NCBI RefSeq assembly: GCF_037338445.1
Contig: NZ_CP147838.1
Span: 1,612,001-1,676,000 of the forward strand
Length of the DNA stretch: 64,000 nt
From: Salinibaculum sp. SYNS191
GTDB lineage: Archaea; Halobacteriota; Halobacteria; Halobacteriales; Haloarculaceae
Reading direction: 5' to 3'
Made by a program: the position numbers and the translations under genes. Position 1 is the stretch's first letter; each line of letters starts with the position of its first letter. The notes below the pieces were generated by a model. That model ran no database searches and was not told the DNA's origin. It saw only the letters and a program-made list of their open reading frames with translations. Positions 8,494 through 16,621 of this stretch are shown here, piece by piece.

Positions 8494-9276
8494 ATGGACC
8501 AACGCACCGCGGACGTCCAGTTCCTGACGCACTCCCCGAACCGGGGGTCGGTACTCCGCGTCGTCGCCGAGGAGGGGCCGCTGGACCGGTACGACATCGA
8601 GGAGCGGGTCGACGCCACGCGCCGGACCGTGGTCCGGAACCTGAACGAACTCGCCGACCGCGGGTTCGTCACCGAGACAGACGCGGGCGTCCGCCCGACG
8701 TCGCTGGGGGCGTTCCTCGCGGAGAGTTACGACCAGTTCGTCACCGACACGGCGCTGGCGGACCGCCTGGCACCCTTTCTCCAGCACGTCCCCCCGTCGC
8801 TGTTCGACCTCGACCCCCGGCACCTGGCCGACGCCGACGTGCTCACCGCGAGCGAGACCAGCCCGTACGCGATTCTCGACCGCACGCTTGAGTTGCGCCG
8901 CAGGGCCAGCACCATCAGCGAGATAGCACCGGCGGTCGAGAAGCAGAGCATCGAGCAACTGGCGCGGCGGGTCAGGAGCGGCGAGGACCTGGAGATGACG
9001 ACCATCATCCCGGCGGACGCCGCCGAGGACGCGATGACGAACCCGGACTACCGGGAGGCCCACCTCGAAACGCTGCGTGCCGAGGGCGTCGAGATGTTCG
9101 CCCACCCCGAGCGCATCCCGCTGTTCGTCGGCGTCCTCGACGAGACGACGGCACTCGGGTCGATCAGGGACGGCCGGCCGAACGCACTCGTGACGACCAC
9201 CGACCCGGCCGCCAGGGAGTGGGCCGAGGAGACAATCCAGGCGTACAAATCGCGGTCGGAACCGCACACGGCCTGA
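8494..9276 (+). CDS. Winged-helix transcriptional regulator (FilR1/DUF1724-like)
   Basis: 260 residues. An N-terminal winged helix (about 10-75) has the recognition-helix stretch RYDIEERVDATRRTVVRNLNELADRG. The C-terminal domain (about 140-255) matches the methanogenesis-regulator FilR1/DUF1724 middle domain that many haloarchaeal regulators carry and which probably senses a ligand. The ATG at 8494 gives a start just before the winged helix. A TATA-like element for the next gene lies immediately after the stop. The regulated genes are unknown. Confidence 0.82.
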   Translation: MDQRTADVQFLTHSPNRGSVLRVVAEEGPLDRYDIEERVDATRRTVVRNLNELADRGFVTETDAGVRPTSLGAFLAESYDQFVTDTALADRLAPFLQHVPPSLFDLDPRHLADADVLTASETSPYAILDRTLELRRRASTISEIAPAVEKQSIEQLARRVRSGEDLEMTTIIPADAAEDAMTNPDYREAHLETLRAEGVEMFAHPERIPLFVGVLDETTALGSIRDGRPNALVTTTDPAAREWAEETIQAYKSRSEPHTA

Positions 9277-9280
9277 CCGG

Positions 9281-9290
9281 AGATATTTAA
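9281..9290 (+). promoter_or_regulatory. TATA-like element after the winged-helix regulator
   Basis: atatttaatc stands out from the GC-rich context just after the regulator stop. It lies 100 bases before the ATG at 9392, so if it serves that gene the message has an approximately 75-base leader. Confidence 0.3.
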
Positions 9291-9391
9291 TCCAGGAACC
9301 GGAACATGAACGCAAAGAGCGTCCAGATGTCAGGGCTTGTCATTCGGAAACGCGTCATCACTAACTGCGAGTTCGAGAGATATCTGATGCA

Positions 9392-9724
9392 ATGAATACC
9401 GGCTGGGCCGAGGAGTTGCAGTCGGTCCCGAACCTCGACACGCAACTCAAGTTGCTGTCGCGGCGGGAGCGGCGGCTCGTCCTCCGGGAGCTACTGCTCG
9501 ATGGAGACCCCTTCGAGGTGGCCGACGTGATGGACGAGGGGACGGCCGAGTCCGAACAGGTCACGTACGAGCACGACCACCTGCCCAAACTGGAGTCGGC
9601 GGGGTACATCGAGTGGAACCGGCTGACCGGCCAGATAGCGCGGGGGCCGCAGTTCCGCGAAATCGTTCCGCTGCTGGAACTGCTCGAGGAGCACGCCGAC
9701 GACCTGCCGACGGACTGGCCCTGA
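9392..9724 (+). CDS. Small winged-helix protein, DUF7344-like
   Basis: 110 residues. The central part, LLSRRERRLVLRELLLDG followed by VTYEHDHLPKLESAGYIEWNRLTGQIARGP, is the haloarchaeal winged-helix pattern in which the HLPKLxxAGxIxW segment is the wing side. The same HLPKL signature occurs in the two larger membrane-linked regulators at 24584 and 31868, but this protein has no membrane helices and is therefore a soluble relative. Likely a DNA-binding regulator with unknown targets. Confidence 0.75.
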   Translation: MNTGWAEELQSVPNLDTQLKLLSRRERRLVLRELLLDGDPFEVADVMDEGTAESEQVTYEHDHLPKLESAGYIEWNRLTGQIARGPQFREIVPLLELLEEHADDLPTDWP

Positions 9725-9911
9725 ACAGACAGTCGCAGAGCGGCGGCCGGTGCGTGCGTTTGAGTGGTCACTGCAACTGTTGAATAGTCAGTGAAGAGCG
9801 TTACAGACCAGTGATTGCGAGCAAGGCGAAGCCACTGATTGTGTAGCCGCTCGCCCGTCTTCGTTTACTATTCAGTTCTTGTGCATATCACTCTGCGCTC
9901 TTTCGTCATGC

Positions 9912-9932
9912 CGAGACGGCTTCGCCGTCTCG
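9912..9932. repeat. Perfect hairpin with adjacent T-rich box (recurrent extragenic element, copy 1)
   Basis: cgagacggc (9912-9920) pairs exactly with gccgtctcg (9924-9932) over ttc. Read on the minus strand, it is preceded by cactttttgctgtgctac. A similar T-box plus cttcgg-type hairpin occurs at 51697-51741 in the other orientation. Confidence 0.5.
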
Positions 9933-10008
9933 TAGCACAGCAAAAAGTGGCCGGCAATCGTTTGGGTTTTAAACGCTGGTGTCCAACACCGCCGCAAGGT
10001 CGATATCT

Positions 10009-10290
10009 ATGGAGATGCCACGCCGGATGAACACGTACTGTCCGCACTGCAACGAACACCACGAGCACGAGGTCGAGAAGGTCCGCTCGGGCCGCTCGTC
10101 GGGCATGAAGAAGGTCAACGACCGCCAGCGCAAGCGAAACAGCGGCATCGGGAACGACGGCAAGTTCTCGAAGGTGCCCGGTGGGGACAAACCCACGAAG
10201 AAGACACAGCTCACCTACCGCTGTGGCGAGTGCGGCAAGGCCCACCAGCGCAAGGGCTGGCGCGCCGGCCGCCTCACGTTCCAGGAGTAA
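10009..10290 (+). CDS. rpl44e: 50S ribosomal protein L44e
   Basis: A 93-residue large-subunit protein. The start [17 protein letters not shown] matches the family N-terminus, and the two CxxC pairs (CPHC near residue 11 and CGEC near 74) form the single zinc site that is usual for L44e. The middle is basic ([19 protein letters not shown], lining the E-site) and carries the KPTKK motif. A GTG/ATG further upstream in frame has no support. It is the first gene of a tight translation operon with S27e, aIF2-alpha, Nop10 and a PAC2 protein. A TATA-like ttttaaac is present near 9967-9974. Confidence 0.97.
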   Translation: MEMPRRMNTYCPHCNEHHEHEVEKVRSGRSSGMKKVNDRQRKRNSGIGNDGKFSKVPGGDKPTKKTQLTYRCGECGKAHQRKGWRAGRLTFQE

Positions 10291-10292
10291 GT

Positions 10293-10466
10293 ATGGCAGG
10301 GAGCTTCTACAAGGTCGCCTGTCCGGACTGCGAGAACGAACAAATCGTCTTCGGGAAGGCAGCCACCGAGGTCGCCTGCGAGGTCTGTGGGCACACGCTC
10401 GCACGGCCGACCGGCGGTGAGGCCGTCCTCGAAGGCGAGGTCACGGAGACCGTCGAGGCGCGATGA
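10293..10466 (+). CDS. rps27e: 30S ribosomal protein S27e
   Basis: 57 residues with the S27e pattern [19 protein letters not shown], a C4 zinc ribbon (CPDC and CEVCGH) and the conserved [10 protein letters not shown] loop. It begins two bases after the L44e stop and overlaps the aIF2-alpha start by four bases (ATGA), confirming an operon with coupled translation. Confidence 0.97.
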   Translation: MAGSFYKVACPDCENEQIVFGKAATEVACEVCGHTLARPTGGEAVLEGEVTETVEAR

Positions 10467-11263
10467 AGTTCAGCGGCTGGCCCGACCCCGGCGAACTCGT
10501 CGTCGGGCGGATCGACGAAATCGAGGACTTCGGCGTGTTCGTCGACCTGCTGGAGTACGAGGACAAGCGTGGCCTCTGTCACATCAGCGAGGTCGCCTCC
10601 GGCTGGATCAAGAACGTCCGCGACCACGTCAACGTCGACCAGCGGGTCGTCGCGAAGGTGCTGGACGTCGACGAGAGCTCACAGCAAATCGACCTCTCGC
10701 TGAAGGACGTCAACGACCACCAGCGCAAGGAGAAGATACAGGAGTGGAAAAACGAGCAGAAGGCGGACAAGTGGATGGCCATCGCCTTCAGCGAGGACAT
10801 GGACGACGAGCAGTACGCGGCCATCGCAAACGAACTGCTCGCGAACTTCGGGTCGATGTACGACGGCTTCGAGCAGGCCGCCATCCACGGCACCGAGGCC
10901 TTGGAGGAGACGGACCTCTCCGAGGAGGAGGTCGAGGCCATCGTCCAGACGGCCCGCGAGAACGTCTCCGTGCCGTACGTCAACGTCACCGGCTACGTGG
11001 ACCTGGAGTGCCCGACTGGCGAGGGCGTGGACGTCATCAGGGAGGCGCTGCAGGCCGCCGAGGGCAACGGCGAGGTGCCCGAGGAAATCCAGCTCGAAGT
11101 GACCTACGTCGGGTCGCCGGAGTACCGCATCGAGGTGCAGGCACCCGACTACAAGACGGCCGAGGCCCACCTCGAGGAGAGCGCCGAGCGGGCGCGCAGC
11201 GTCGTCGAGCAACACGGTGGCACCGGGCTCTACCACCGCGAGCGTAACGAAGACGACGAGTAG
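10463..11263 (+). CDS. eif2a: Translation initiation factor 2 subunit alpha
   Basis: The alpha subunit of the heterotrimer that brings initiator Met-tRNA to the ribosome. At 266 residues it is normal. An S1/OB domain is at about 10-82 ([20 protein letters not shown]...GLCHISE), then the central helical domain (90-170) and the C-terminal alpha/beta domain (175-255) that binds the gamma subunit. The tail is acidic (NEDDE). It sits between S27e and Nop10 as in most archaea. Confidence 0.97.
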   Translation: MKFSGWPDPGELVVGRIDEIEDFGVFVDLLEYEDKRGLCHISEVASGWIKNVRDHVNVDQRVVAKVLDVDESSQQIDLSLKDVNDHQRKEKIQEWKNEQKADKWMAIAFSEDMDDEQYAAIANELLANFGSMYDGFEQAAIHGTEALEETDLSEEEVEAIVQTARENVSVPYVNVTGYVDLECPTGEGVDVIREALQAAEGNGEVPEEIQLEVTYVGSPEYRIEVQAPDYKTAEAHLEESAERARSVVEQHGGTGLYHRERNEDDE

Positions 11264-11270
11264 CGGCCCC

Positions 11271-11453
11271 GTGAAATCCGACATTCTCGTCTGTTCTGAC
11301 TGGAAGCACGCCCACGAGCGGCCGGTCTACACGCTCGGGGAGACCTGCCCGGACTGTGGCGCGGCAGCTGTCAACAGCGCGCCGGCGCCGTTCAATCCCG
11401 AGGACCCCCACGGAAAGTATCGACGCGCACTTAAGCGCCGCAACCGGGAATAG
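11271..11453 (+). CDS. nop10: H/ACA RNP protein Nop10
   Basis: 60 residues. Nop10 binds Cbf5 in the box H/ACA pseudouridylation complex. It is longer at the N-terminus than many archaeal Nop10 proteins; the family core is YTLGETCPDCG followed by the linker and AP.PFNPEDPHGKYRRALK. Only the second CxxC is in canonical form; the first cysteine region is KSDILVCSDWK with a single Cys, so zinc binding may be weak or lost, as in eukaryotic Nop10. A GTG start at 11271, eight bases after the aIF2-alpha stop, is chosen. Confidence 0.93.
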   Translation: MKSDILVCSDWKHAHERPVYTLGETCPDCGAAAVNSAPAPFNPEDPHGKYRRALKRRNRE

Positions 11454-11458
11454 ACGGT

Positions 11459-12208
11459 ATGGACGAATTCGAGATCGAGGCAGTCGCCGAGCCGGAGCTC
11501 ACCGACCCGGTGCTGGTCGAGGGGCTGCCAGGCGTCGGCCACGTCGGGAAACTCGCCGCCGAGCACCTCGTCGAGGAGCGCGACGGCGACCTCGTGCGCC
11601 GCGTCTACTCGACGCATCTCCCCCCGCAGGTCAGCGTCGAGGACGGCCTCACGCAACTGGCCTGCGCCGAGATACACGCCGTGGAGACCGACGGCCAGGA
11701 CCTGCTGGTGCTGACCGGCGACCACCAGGCACAGGACACCGTCGGCCACTACGGCCTGGCGGACACCTTCCTGGACATCGCCGACGACCTGGGTGCCGAG
11801 CGCGTCTTCGCGCTGGGCGGCGTCCCCACCGGCGAACTCATCGAGGAGTACGACGTGGTGGGCGCGACGACCAGCGAGGCCCAGCGCGACGAACTGGAGG
11901 AGGCCGGCGTGGAGTTCCGCGGCGACGAACCGGCCGGCGGCATCGTCGGCGTCAGCGGCCTCCTGCTCGGCCTGGGTGAGCGCCGCGACGTGCCCGCTGC
12001 CTGTCTGATGGGCGAGACCAGCGGCTACCTCGTCGACCCCAAGAGCGCGCAGGCGGTGCTGGAGGTCCTGCAGGACGTGCTCGGGTTCGAAATCGACTTC
12101 TCCTCGCTGGAGGAGCGCGCGGAGGAGATGGAGGAGGTCGTCCGCAAGATTCAGGAGATGGAGCAGTCGCCCGCGCCGACCGACGAGGACCTGCGGTACA
12201 TCGGCTAG
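11459..12208 (+). CDS. PAC2-family protein (proteasome assembly chaperone-like)
   Basis: 249 residues with the PAC2 fold markers VEGLPGVGHVGKLAAEHLVEE at the start and ALGGVPTGE, a later GLLLGLGE, and a C-terminal long acidic helical tail (EERAEEMEEVVRKIQEME). Archaeal relatives (PbaA/PbaB-like) associate with the proteasome, but this group's role is not established. It begins five bases after nop10 and ends the translation operon. Conserved synteny across archaea supports a link between translation and protein quality control. Confidence 0.88.
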   Translation: MDEFEIEAVAEPELTDPVLVEGLPGVGHVGKLAAEHLVEERDGDLVRRVYSTHLPPQVSVEDGLTQLACAEIHAVETDGQDLLVLTGDHQAQDTVGHYGLADTFLDIADDLGAERVFALGGVPTGELIEEYDVVGATTSEAQRDELEEAGVEFRGDEPAGGIVGVSGLLLGLGERRDVPAACLMGETSGYLVDPKSAQAVLEVLQDVLGFEIDFSSLEERAEEMEEVVRKIQEMEQSPAPTDEDLRYIG

Positions 12209-12251
12209 CGCGAGCGAGAGATTCTTACTGGTCCCCGCCGTATCCGCCTCC

Positions 12252-12857
12252 GTGTTCGAGGACGTGGTAGCGGGGTTGCCGCCGTGGCTGGTCACGGGGG
12301 TGCTGCTGGGACTGTGCGGCACGCTCGTCGTCGCCGGGGCCTTCCTCGCTGCCGAGTGGCTGATTCCGGGCGAGCAACAGCGGCAACGCCAGCGCCGTAG
12401 CGGCGAGTCCCGTCGGCGCATGGAGTTCCGCGAGTACCTCGACGCCATCGACGAACCCTACGCCGAGGGCCACGTCGTCGAGGGCCAACGCGTCGCCTTC
12501 TACCTGCCCGAGCGGGACGTCGCCATCACGTTCGACCCGAAGGCGTACTACCGCATCGACCGCTCCGAGACGACGGCGATTCTGGTCGAACACGAGGTGC
12601 CCGGCTCGGCGCTCGGCAGCCGCCTCCCCTTCGAGGTGCCCGACGTCAGCTTCGGTCGCCGGGACGGGCGGAGTCGCGTCGACCCCATCACTGCCGCGTT
12701 CGCGGAACTGGGCGTGTCCGCCGGTGCGAGCGTCGACGAAGTGAAGCGGGCCTACCGCCGGCGCGTGAAGGACGTCCACCCCGACCAGGGCGGCGATGAG
12801 GACGAGTTCAAGCGGGTGCGCGAGGCGTACACGCTGGCGAAGGAACACGCCGACTAG
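12252..12857 (+). CDS. Membrane-anchored J-domain protein
   Basis: 201 residues. One N-terminal membrane helix (about 12-36) is followed by a basic stretch, a small beta domain (about 60-130) and a C-terminal J domain (about 150-201) with the HPD tripeptide (KDVHPDQGGDEDEF) that stimulates DnaK ATPase. The Gly/Phe region and zinc domain of true DnaJ are absent, so it is a specialised co-chaperone that would recruit DnaK to the membrane. A GTG start at 12252 is used. Its stop codon shares three bases with the stop of the convergent MFS gene (ctag). Confidence 0.85.
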   Translation: MFEDVVAGLPPWLVTGVLLGLCGTLVVAGAFLAAEWLIPGEQQRQRQRRSGESRRRMEFREYLDAIDEPYAEGHVVEGQRVAFYLPERDVAITFDPKAYYRIDRSETTAILVEHEVPGSALGSRLPFEVPDVSFGRRDGRSRVDPITAAFAELGVSAGASVDEVKRAYRRRVKDVHPDQGGDEDEFKRVREAYTLAKEHAD

Positions 12858-14185
12858 GCGAACGCCGCCGACCGGCGGGTGAGAACCACCAGCGCGGCCA
12901 CGACGACGGCCGTCAGCAGCGCGCCCAGCAGGAACGGGGCCCAGTAGACGAGCACGTAGATGCCGGTCATCACCGGCGGGCCGACGGTCCGGCCGAGGCT
13001 GCCGGCCCCCTGCGTGACGCCGAAGGCGCTGCCCTGGCTGTCCTCCGAGGCGGCGGCGGAGACCATCGACGCCGTGCCGACGTTGAGGAGTCCGTTCCCG
13101 CTCGACAGCACCGCGAGGACCAGGAGCAAGGCGAGCAGTTCCGGCGACGCGCCGAGGACGCCCGGAAGGAGAGTCGCGCCGAGGTTCGGCGCGAACGGGA
13201 GCGCGAGGAGCGCGAGCAGCAACAGCGACGCGCCGCCGACGGCCAGCCGCGTGTCGGCGTAGCGCCGCGAGAGCGCGCGCACGACGACGCCCTGGTTGAG
13301 AACGCCGAGGACGCCGATGTAGGTCAACAGCAGGCCGGCCTGGGCCTCGTCGTAGCCGTAGATGTCGGCGACGAAGGGGATGAAGGCGACCTGGACGCCG
13401 GAGAAGGCGAGGGAGACGACGAGGAAGACGAGCACGAGCGGGCGGAGGTCGGCGTCGGCCAGCGCCGCCCGGAACTGTGCGACGAGGCCGCCGCCGCGGG
13501 CGGCGCGCCGGGTCCGGTTGGGCTCGGGGAGAAAGAGCGCGGCGGCGACGAACGCGAGCAGGCTCAGCCCCGCCGCGAGGAAACTGGGCAGCGAGAAGGA
13601 ACTGACGGGGACGAAGCCGGGGAAGATATCGCGGGCCACAGCGACCGCGGGGTCGCTGGCGACGGCCGCGCCGAGGGCGGGACCGAAGACGAAGCCCAGG
13701 CCGAACGTCGCACCGACGAGGCCCAGGGCTGCCGCACGTTCTTCGGGGGGCGTCACGTCGGTGATGTACGCCTGCGCGGTAGCGATGTTGCCACCCATCG
13801 CGCCGGCGAGCATCCGTGCGGCAAAGAGCGCCCCGAGCGCGCCGACGGTCCCGAACAGCGCGTCGAACTCGCCGCCGAGGCCGAAGATGGTCCAGGCGAC
13901 GGCGCTGCCGAACACCGAGAGCATCAGGACGGGCCGGCGGCCCCGCTCGTCGGAGATGCGGCCCAGCAGCGGGGCGAAGACGAACTGGGTCAGCGAGTAC
14001 GACGCCGCCAGCAGGCCGATGAAGACGTCGCTGACGCCGAAACTGCGGACGTAGAAGGGGAGGATGGGGATGATGACGCCGAACCCGAGCAGGTCGATGA
14101 AGACGATGCCCAGGACGGTGACCAGCGAGCGACGGCGGGAGACGCCACCGGCCATCTCCGCAGTCGCGGCACGGGGCGTGCTCAT
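12854..14185 (-). CDS. MFS transporter, TCR/Tet-like drug-proton antiporter group
   Basis: 443 residues with twelve predicted membrane helices. The loop 2-3 motif GRISDERGRRPVLM is the MFS motif A (GxLxDrxGrrxxl), and LGLVGATFGLGFVFGPALGA in helix 5 is the motif C of the drug/proton antiporters (gxxxGPxxGG). The tetracycline-resistance-like N-terminus VTVLGIVFIDLLGFGVIIPILPFY fits. Substrate unknown. ATG at 14185 is 15 residues before the first hydrophobic segment. Confidence 0.9.
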   Translation of the reverse strand: MSTPRAATAEMAGGVSRRRSLVTVLGIVFIDLLGFGVIIPILPFYVRSFGVSDVFIGLLAASYSLTQFVFAPLLGRISDERGRRPVLMLSVFGSAVAWTIFGLGGEFDALFGTVGALGALFAARMLAGAMGGNIATAQAYITDVTPPEERAAALGLVGATFGLGFVFGPALGAAVASDPAVAVARDIFPGFVPVSSFSLPSFLAAGLSLLAFVAAALFLPEPNRTRRAARGGGLVAQFRAALADADLRPLVLVFLVVSLAFSGVQVAFIPFVADIYGYDEAQAGLLLTYIGVLGVLNQGVVVRALSRRYADTRLAVGGASLLLLALLALPFAPNLGATLLPGVLGASPELLALLLVLAVLSSGNGLLNVGTASMVSAAASEDSQGSAFGVTQGAGSLGRTVGPPVMTGIYVLVYWAPFLLGALLTAVVVAALVVLTRRSAAFA

Positions 14186-14287
14186 GCCCCATCCATCCCC
14201 TACCGGTCACTTGGGTGTATCGGACCGGGGGACCGCGAGCGCGGCCGGGATGGGTGTGCTTTTCCGCCCGCCGGTACTACCGGAGGT

Positions 14288-14884
14288 ATGGACGAGGGTC
14301 GCTACCGCGTGCTGCCGGGCGAGGACGAGGGGATGGTCCGCCTGCTCGACCGCGAGAGCTACGACCCGATTACTCTGGCAGCGGCGGGCCACGAGGCGGC
14401 CGTCGGGGACCTGCGGCCCGGCTACCTCGTCGACGCGACGCTCTCCTGGGCGAGTGCCGACCCGACCGTGGAGTCAGCGTCCGTCGTGCGGCCGACGCTC
14501 TATGCCTTCGCCGACGACATCGACCCGGTGTTCGAGGTAGCCGCCGAGACCTGGCGGGACGTGCAGGCGGCCGGCGACGCGATGGGGAGCCGCGTGACGA
14601 AGAACACCGACGGCGTGGTCAACGGCGTCGTCTACGTCTTCGCCGAGAACGACGCCGGCGGCCGCTTCGCGGAGTTCCGCGACGGGCGGCGGCCGCTGGA
14701 ACCGCTGGTCGACCGCGTGAACGACCGCGACGAGGACGGCCCCGCGCCGCGGGAGGTGTTCGTGCTCCGGCCCCCCACCCGCGAGTTCGTCGTCGTCACC
14801 ATCACGTTCCGGAAGGGCGGCCGTTTCGCCGACACCGTCCGGGACACCTACGATCGGCCGCGGCCGCCGGAACCGCTCGTCTGA
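14288..14884 (+). CDS. Conserved haloarchaeal protein (DUF6663-like), function unknown
   Basis: 198 residues, beginning MDEGRYRVLPGEDEGMVRLLDRESYDP. It appears to be a soluble alpha/beta protein with a repeated motif of the type GYLVDATLSW and FVLRPPTREFVVVTITFRKGG, and has no membrane helix, cysteine cluster or enzyme signature. I associate it with a haloarchaea-only family (DUF6663), from memory. A start at 14288 has a clean GC-rich leader. It is alone between divergent and convergent neighbours. Confidence 0.72.
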   Translation: MDEGRYRVLPGEDEGMVRLLDRESYDPITLAAAGHEAAVGDLRPGYLVDATLSWASADPTVESASVVRPTLYAFADDIDPVFEVAAETWRDVQAAGDAMGSRVTKNTDGVVNGVVYVFAENDAGGRFAEFRDGRRPLEPLVDRVNDRDEDGPAPREVFVLRPPTREFVVVTITFRKGGRFADTVRDTYDRPRPPEPLV

Positions 14885-14926
14885 GGGCGCGGCGGGCTTT
14901 TTCACCCCCGCGGCCGACCGGGTATC

Positions 14927-15370
14927 ATGGCGAGCGTCAGCGAGACTCACATCGAGAACCGCGAGCGGGTGCAACCGAACGACACGAACAACTACGGCTC
15001 CGCCCACGGGGGCAACATCATGCACTGGATGGACGAGGTGGGCGCGATCTGCGCGATGCGCCACGCCGGCGAGACCTGCGTGACGGCCCACGTCAACAGC
15101 CTCGACTTCGAGCGGCCGGTCCCCCAGGGCGACATCTGCGTCATCGAGGCCTACGCCTACGCGGTCGGGAAAAGTAGCGTCCGCGTCCGTCTGTCGGCCT
15201 TCCGCGAGAACCCCCGGACCGGCGAGTCCGAGCGGACCACCGACTCGTACTTCGTGTTCGTCGCCATCGACGACGAGGGGACGCCGACGCCCGTCCCGGA
15301 ACTGACCGTCGAGTCCGAGCGGTGTCGGGAGTTGCGGGACGCGGCGCTGGCCGGCGAACCCGACCGGTGA
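14927..15370 (+). CDS. Hotdog-fold acyl-CoA thioesterase
   Basis: 147 residues. The pattern NNYGSAHGGNIMHWMDEVGAICAMRHAG is the signature of the YciA/BFIT-type acyl-CoA thioesterases: N followed by GG..M.W.DE, where the aspartate and the upstream asparagine act in hydrolysis. TAHVNSLDFERPVPQGD and SSVRVRLSAFREN complete the hotdog. These enzymes release free fatty acids or branched acids from CoA; the substrate here is unknown. The start codon at 14927 gives the usual length. Confidence 0.9.
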   Translation: MASVSETHIENRERVQPNDTNNYGSAHGGNIMHWMDEVGAICAMRHAGETCVTAHVNSLDFERPVPQGDICVIEAYAYAVGKSSVRVRLSAFRENPRTGESERTTDSYFVFVAIDDEGTPTPVPELTVESERCRELRDAALAGEPDR

Positions 15371-15588
15371 GGGCTCGTCGGGATTCGCAAAAGAACCCCC
15401 GTGTTCGAGCGCGAATAGTCTGAACGCTGTTAGAACGGCTGTGCGAGATACGCCGCGCGTATCGGTCATCGATTGGGCAAACAATTTCACCGACTCGAAT
15501 TGCTCAGCACTGGGCATGTGTCAGTCATGCCAGTTCCTGAGTTATTCAGGGGGCATTCTTGCTCTCGAAAATATGCCAACTTTCAGCG
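15371..15588. other. Non-coding gap at the start of an AT-richer island
   Basis: Base composition falls noticeably after about 15,400. No reading frame with haloarchaeal codon bias, no RNA gene and no repeat was recognised. Confidence 0.4.
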
Positions 15589-16311
15589 TCAGCTTTCTTC
15601 GACTTTCGTGACTGACATTGTTGCCCTCCCGAAATCATAGAGTCCGCGGTACTCCACCTCGTAGTAATCGCCTTGATGCTCGATGACACCACCTCTGACC
15701 GGCGCATCAACCTCCCACCCGGGAAGAGTAGTACCGTTTTCAATGAGGTATTTGAGATAGTCCCAGGCTCGGCCACTGTGATTTGCAAGATGGGTTACCG
15801 TCTGATTCCCAGGCGACTCAATCTGAGTCAGGGACAGACGCTCTCCTTTCCCGGCGCAACAATACGGACCGTCGACAGTAACCTGGTAGTACGTCGTATT
15901 TCGCCGCACATATGTCTCTTTTATTCTATCCGTAGACGTGTCTCTCAGAGTCACGAATTCTTCGGGCCATGACCGTACCACATTATTATAGCTGTAGTAG
16001 TAATCAGGTGCGTCCCACGCTCTCCCGTCCATCAGACGTATCTCATCCGCAGAAAGCGCCGCATCAAACGCTTGTTGCTGCGTGACGGTGAGGGCAGTAT
16101 AGTCGACGACCGTGGCATTGTCGGGAATCGTCGGTGAGCGTTCGTCTCCTCCAGATTTTGTACTCGTAGGCGTCCCGGTGTCCGTCGGGCCGTTGCCTCC
16201 AGATTCTGAAGTCGTAGGTGTCCCACTGTCCGTCGAGATGCCACCTATACAACCGGCGAGGGTGAGCAGAGCGAGACATAGTATCAAAAGGGGAATTCGT
16301 TTCGAGGGCAC
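15589..16311 (-). CDS. Predicted surface lipoprotein, function unknown
   Basis: 240 residues. The N-terminus has a short basic start, a hydrophobic core and the lipobox LTLAGC at about residues 17-22, so Cys22 would be lipid-modified. A Ser/Thr/Gly-rich stalk (GTPTTSESGG..., with the repeated segment TDTGTPTST) leads to a folded domain of about 170 residues that contains CC and several tyrosines and has no recognisable family. A GTG at 16311 is preferred to an in-frame ATG at 16353 because a TATA-like box (gaaaatact on the minus strand, about 16336-16345) lies 30 bases upstream of the GTG and would be inside the longer gene. Codon use is less GC-biased than in the neighbours, suggesting recent transfer. 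Confidence 0.72.
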   Translation of the reverse strand: MPSKRIPLLILCLALLTLAGCIGGISTDSGTPTTSESGGNGPTDTGTPTSTKSGGDERSPTIPDNATVVDYTALTVTQQQAFDAALSADEIRLMDGRAWDAPDYYYSYNNVVRSWPEEFVTLRDTSTDRIKETYVRRNTTYYQVTVDGPYCCAGKGERLSLTQIESPGNQTVTHLANHSGRAWDYLKYLIENGTTLPGWEVDAPVRGGVIEHQGDYYEVEYRGLYDFGRATMSVTKVEES

Positions 16312-16621
16312 ATGGCCCCGTTTTTGTGTTCTCGGTAAGTATTTTCTGTCCAATAACAGGTGTCGCTGGCGGACACATCGCCAGACCAGCTATAAGGGCA
16401 CAGTTCGCGCTCTCTATCCAGCACGACGCTGTGAAACTCATTGTAATTTGGTAGAATCATCAGGGTATATTCGCACGCTCGTTCTAACAGCTGATTCATA
16501 GGAATCGGTCTGAAACCAACGATGGCTGACTGCTGACTACACGCTCTGAATCGGTCACAGCGATATCGATAGGTCGAAATTCCGCTACGATAGAACGCAC
16601 GAGAACTGCCGCCAATTCCTG
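16312..16621. other. AT-rich intergenic region upstream of the lipoprotein gene
   Basis: 310 bases of below-average GC hold the lipoprotein promoter at the left end. A short minus-strand frame over 16284-16499 has poor codon bias and overlaps the lipoprotein start, so it was not accepted. Nothing else is visible. Confidence 0.5.

Noticed and set aside
8362..9315. Upstream extension of the HAH_0734-type frame
   Set aside because: The extension lies antisense to the winged-helix regulator and has no own coding pattern.
16284..16499. Short minus-strand frame at the AT-rich island
   Set aside because: Poor codon bias, no motif, and it overlaps the lipoprotein start.
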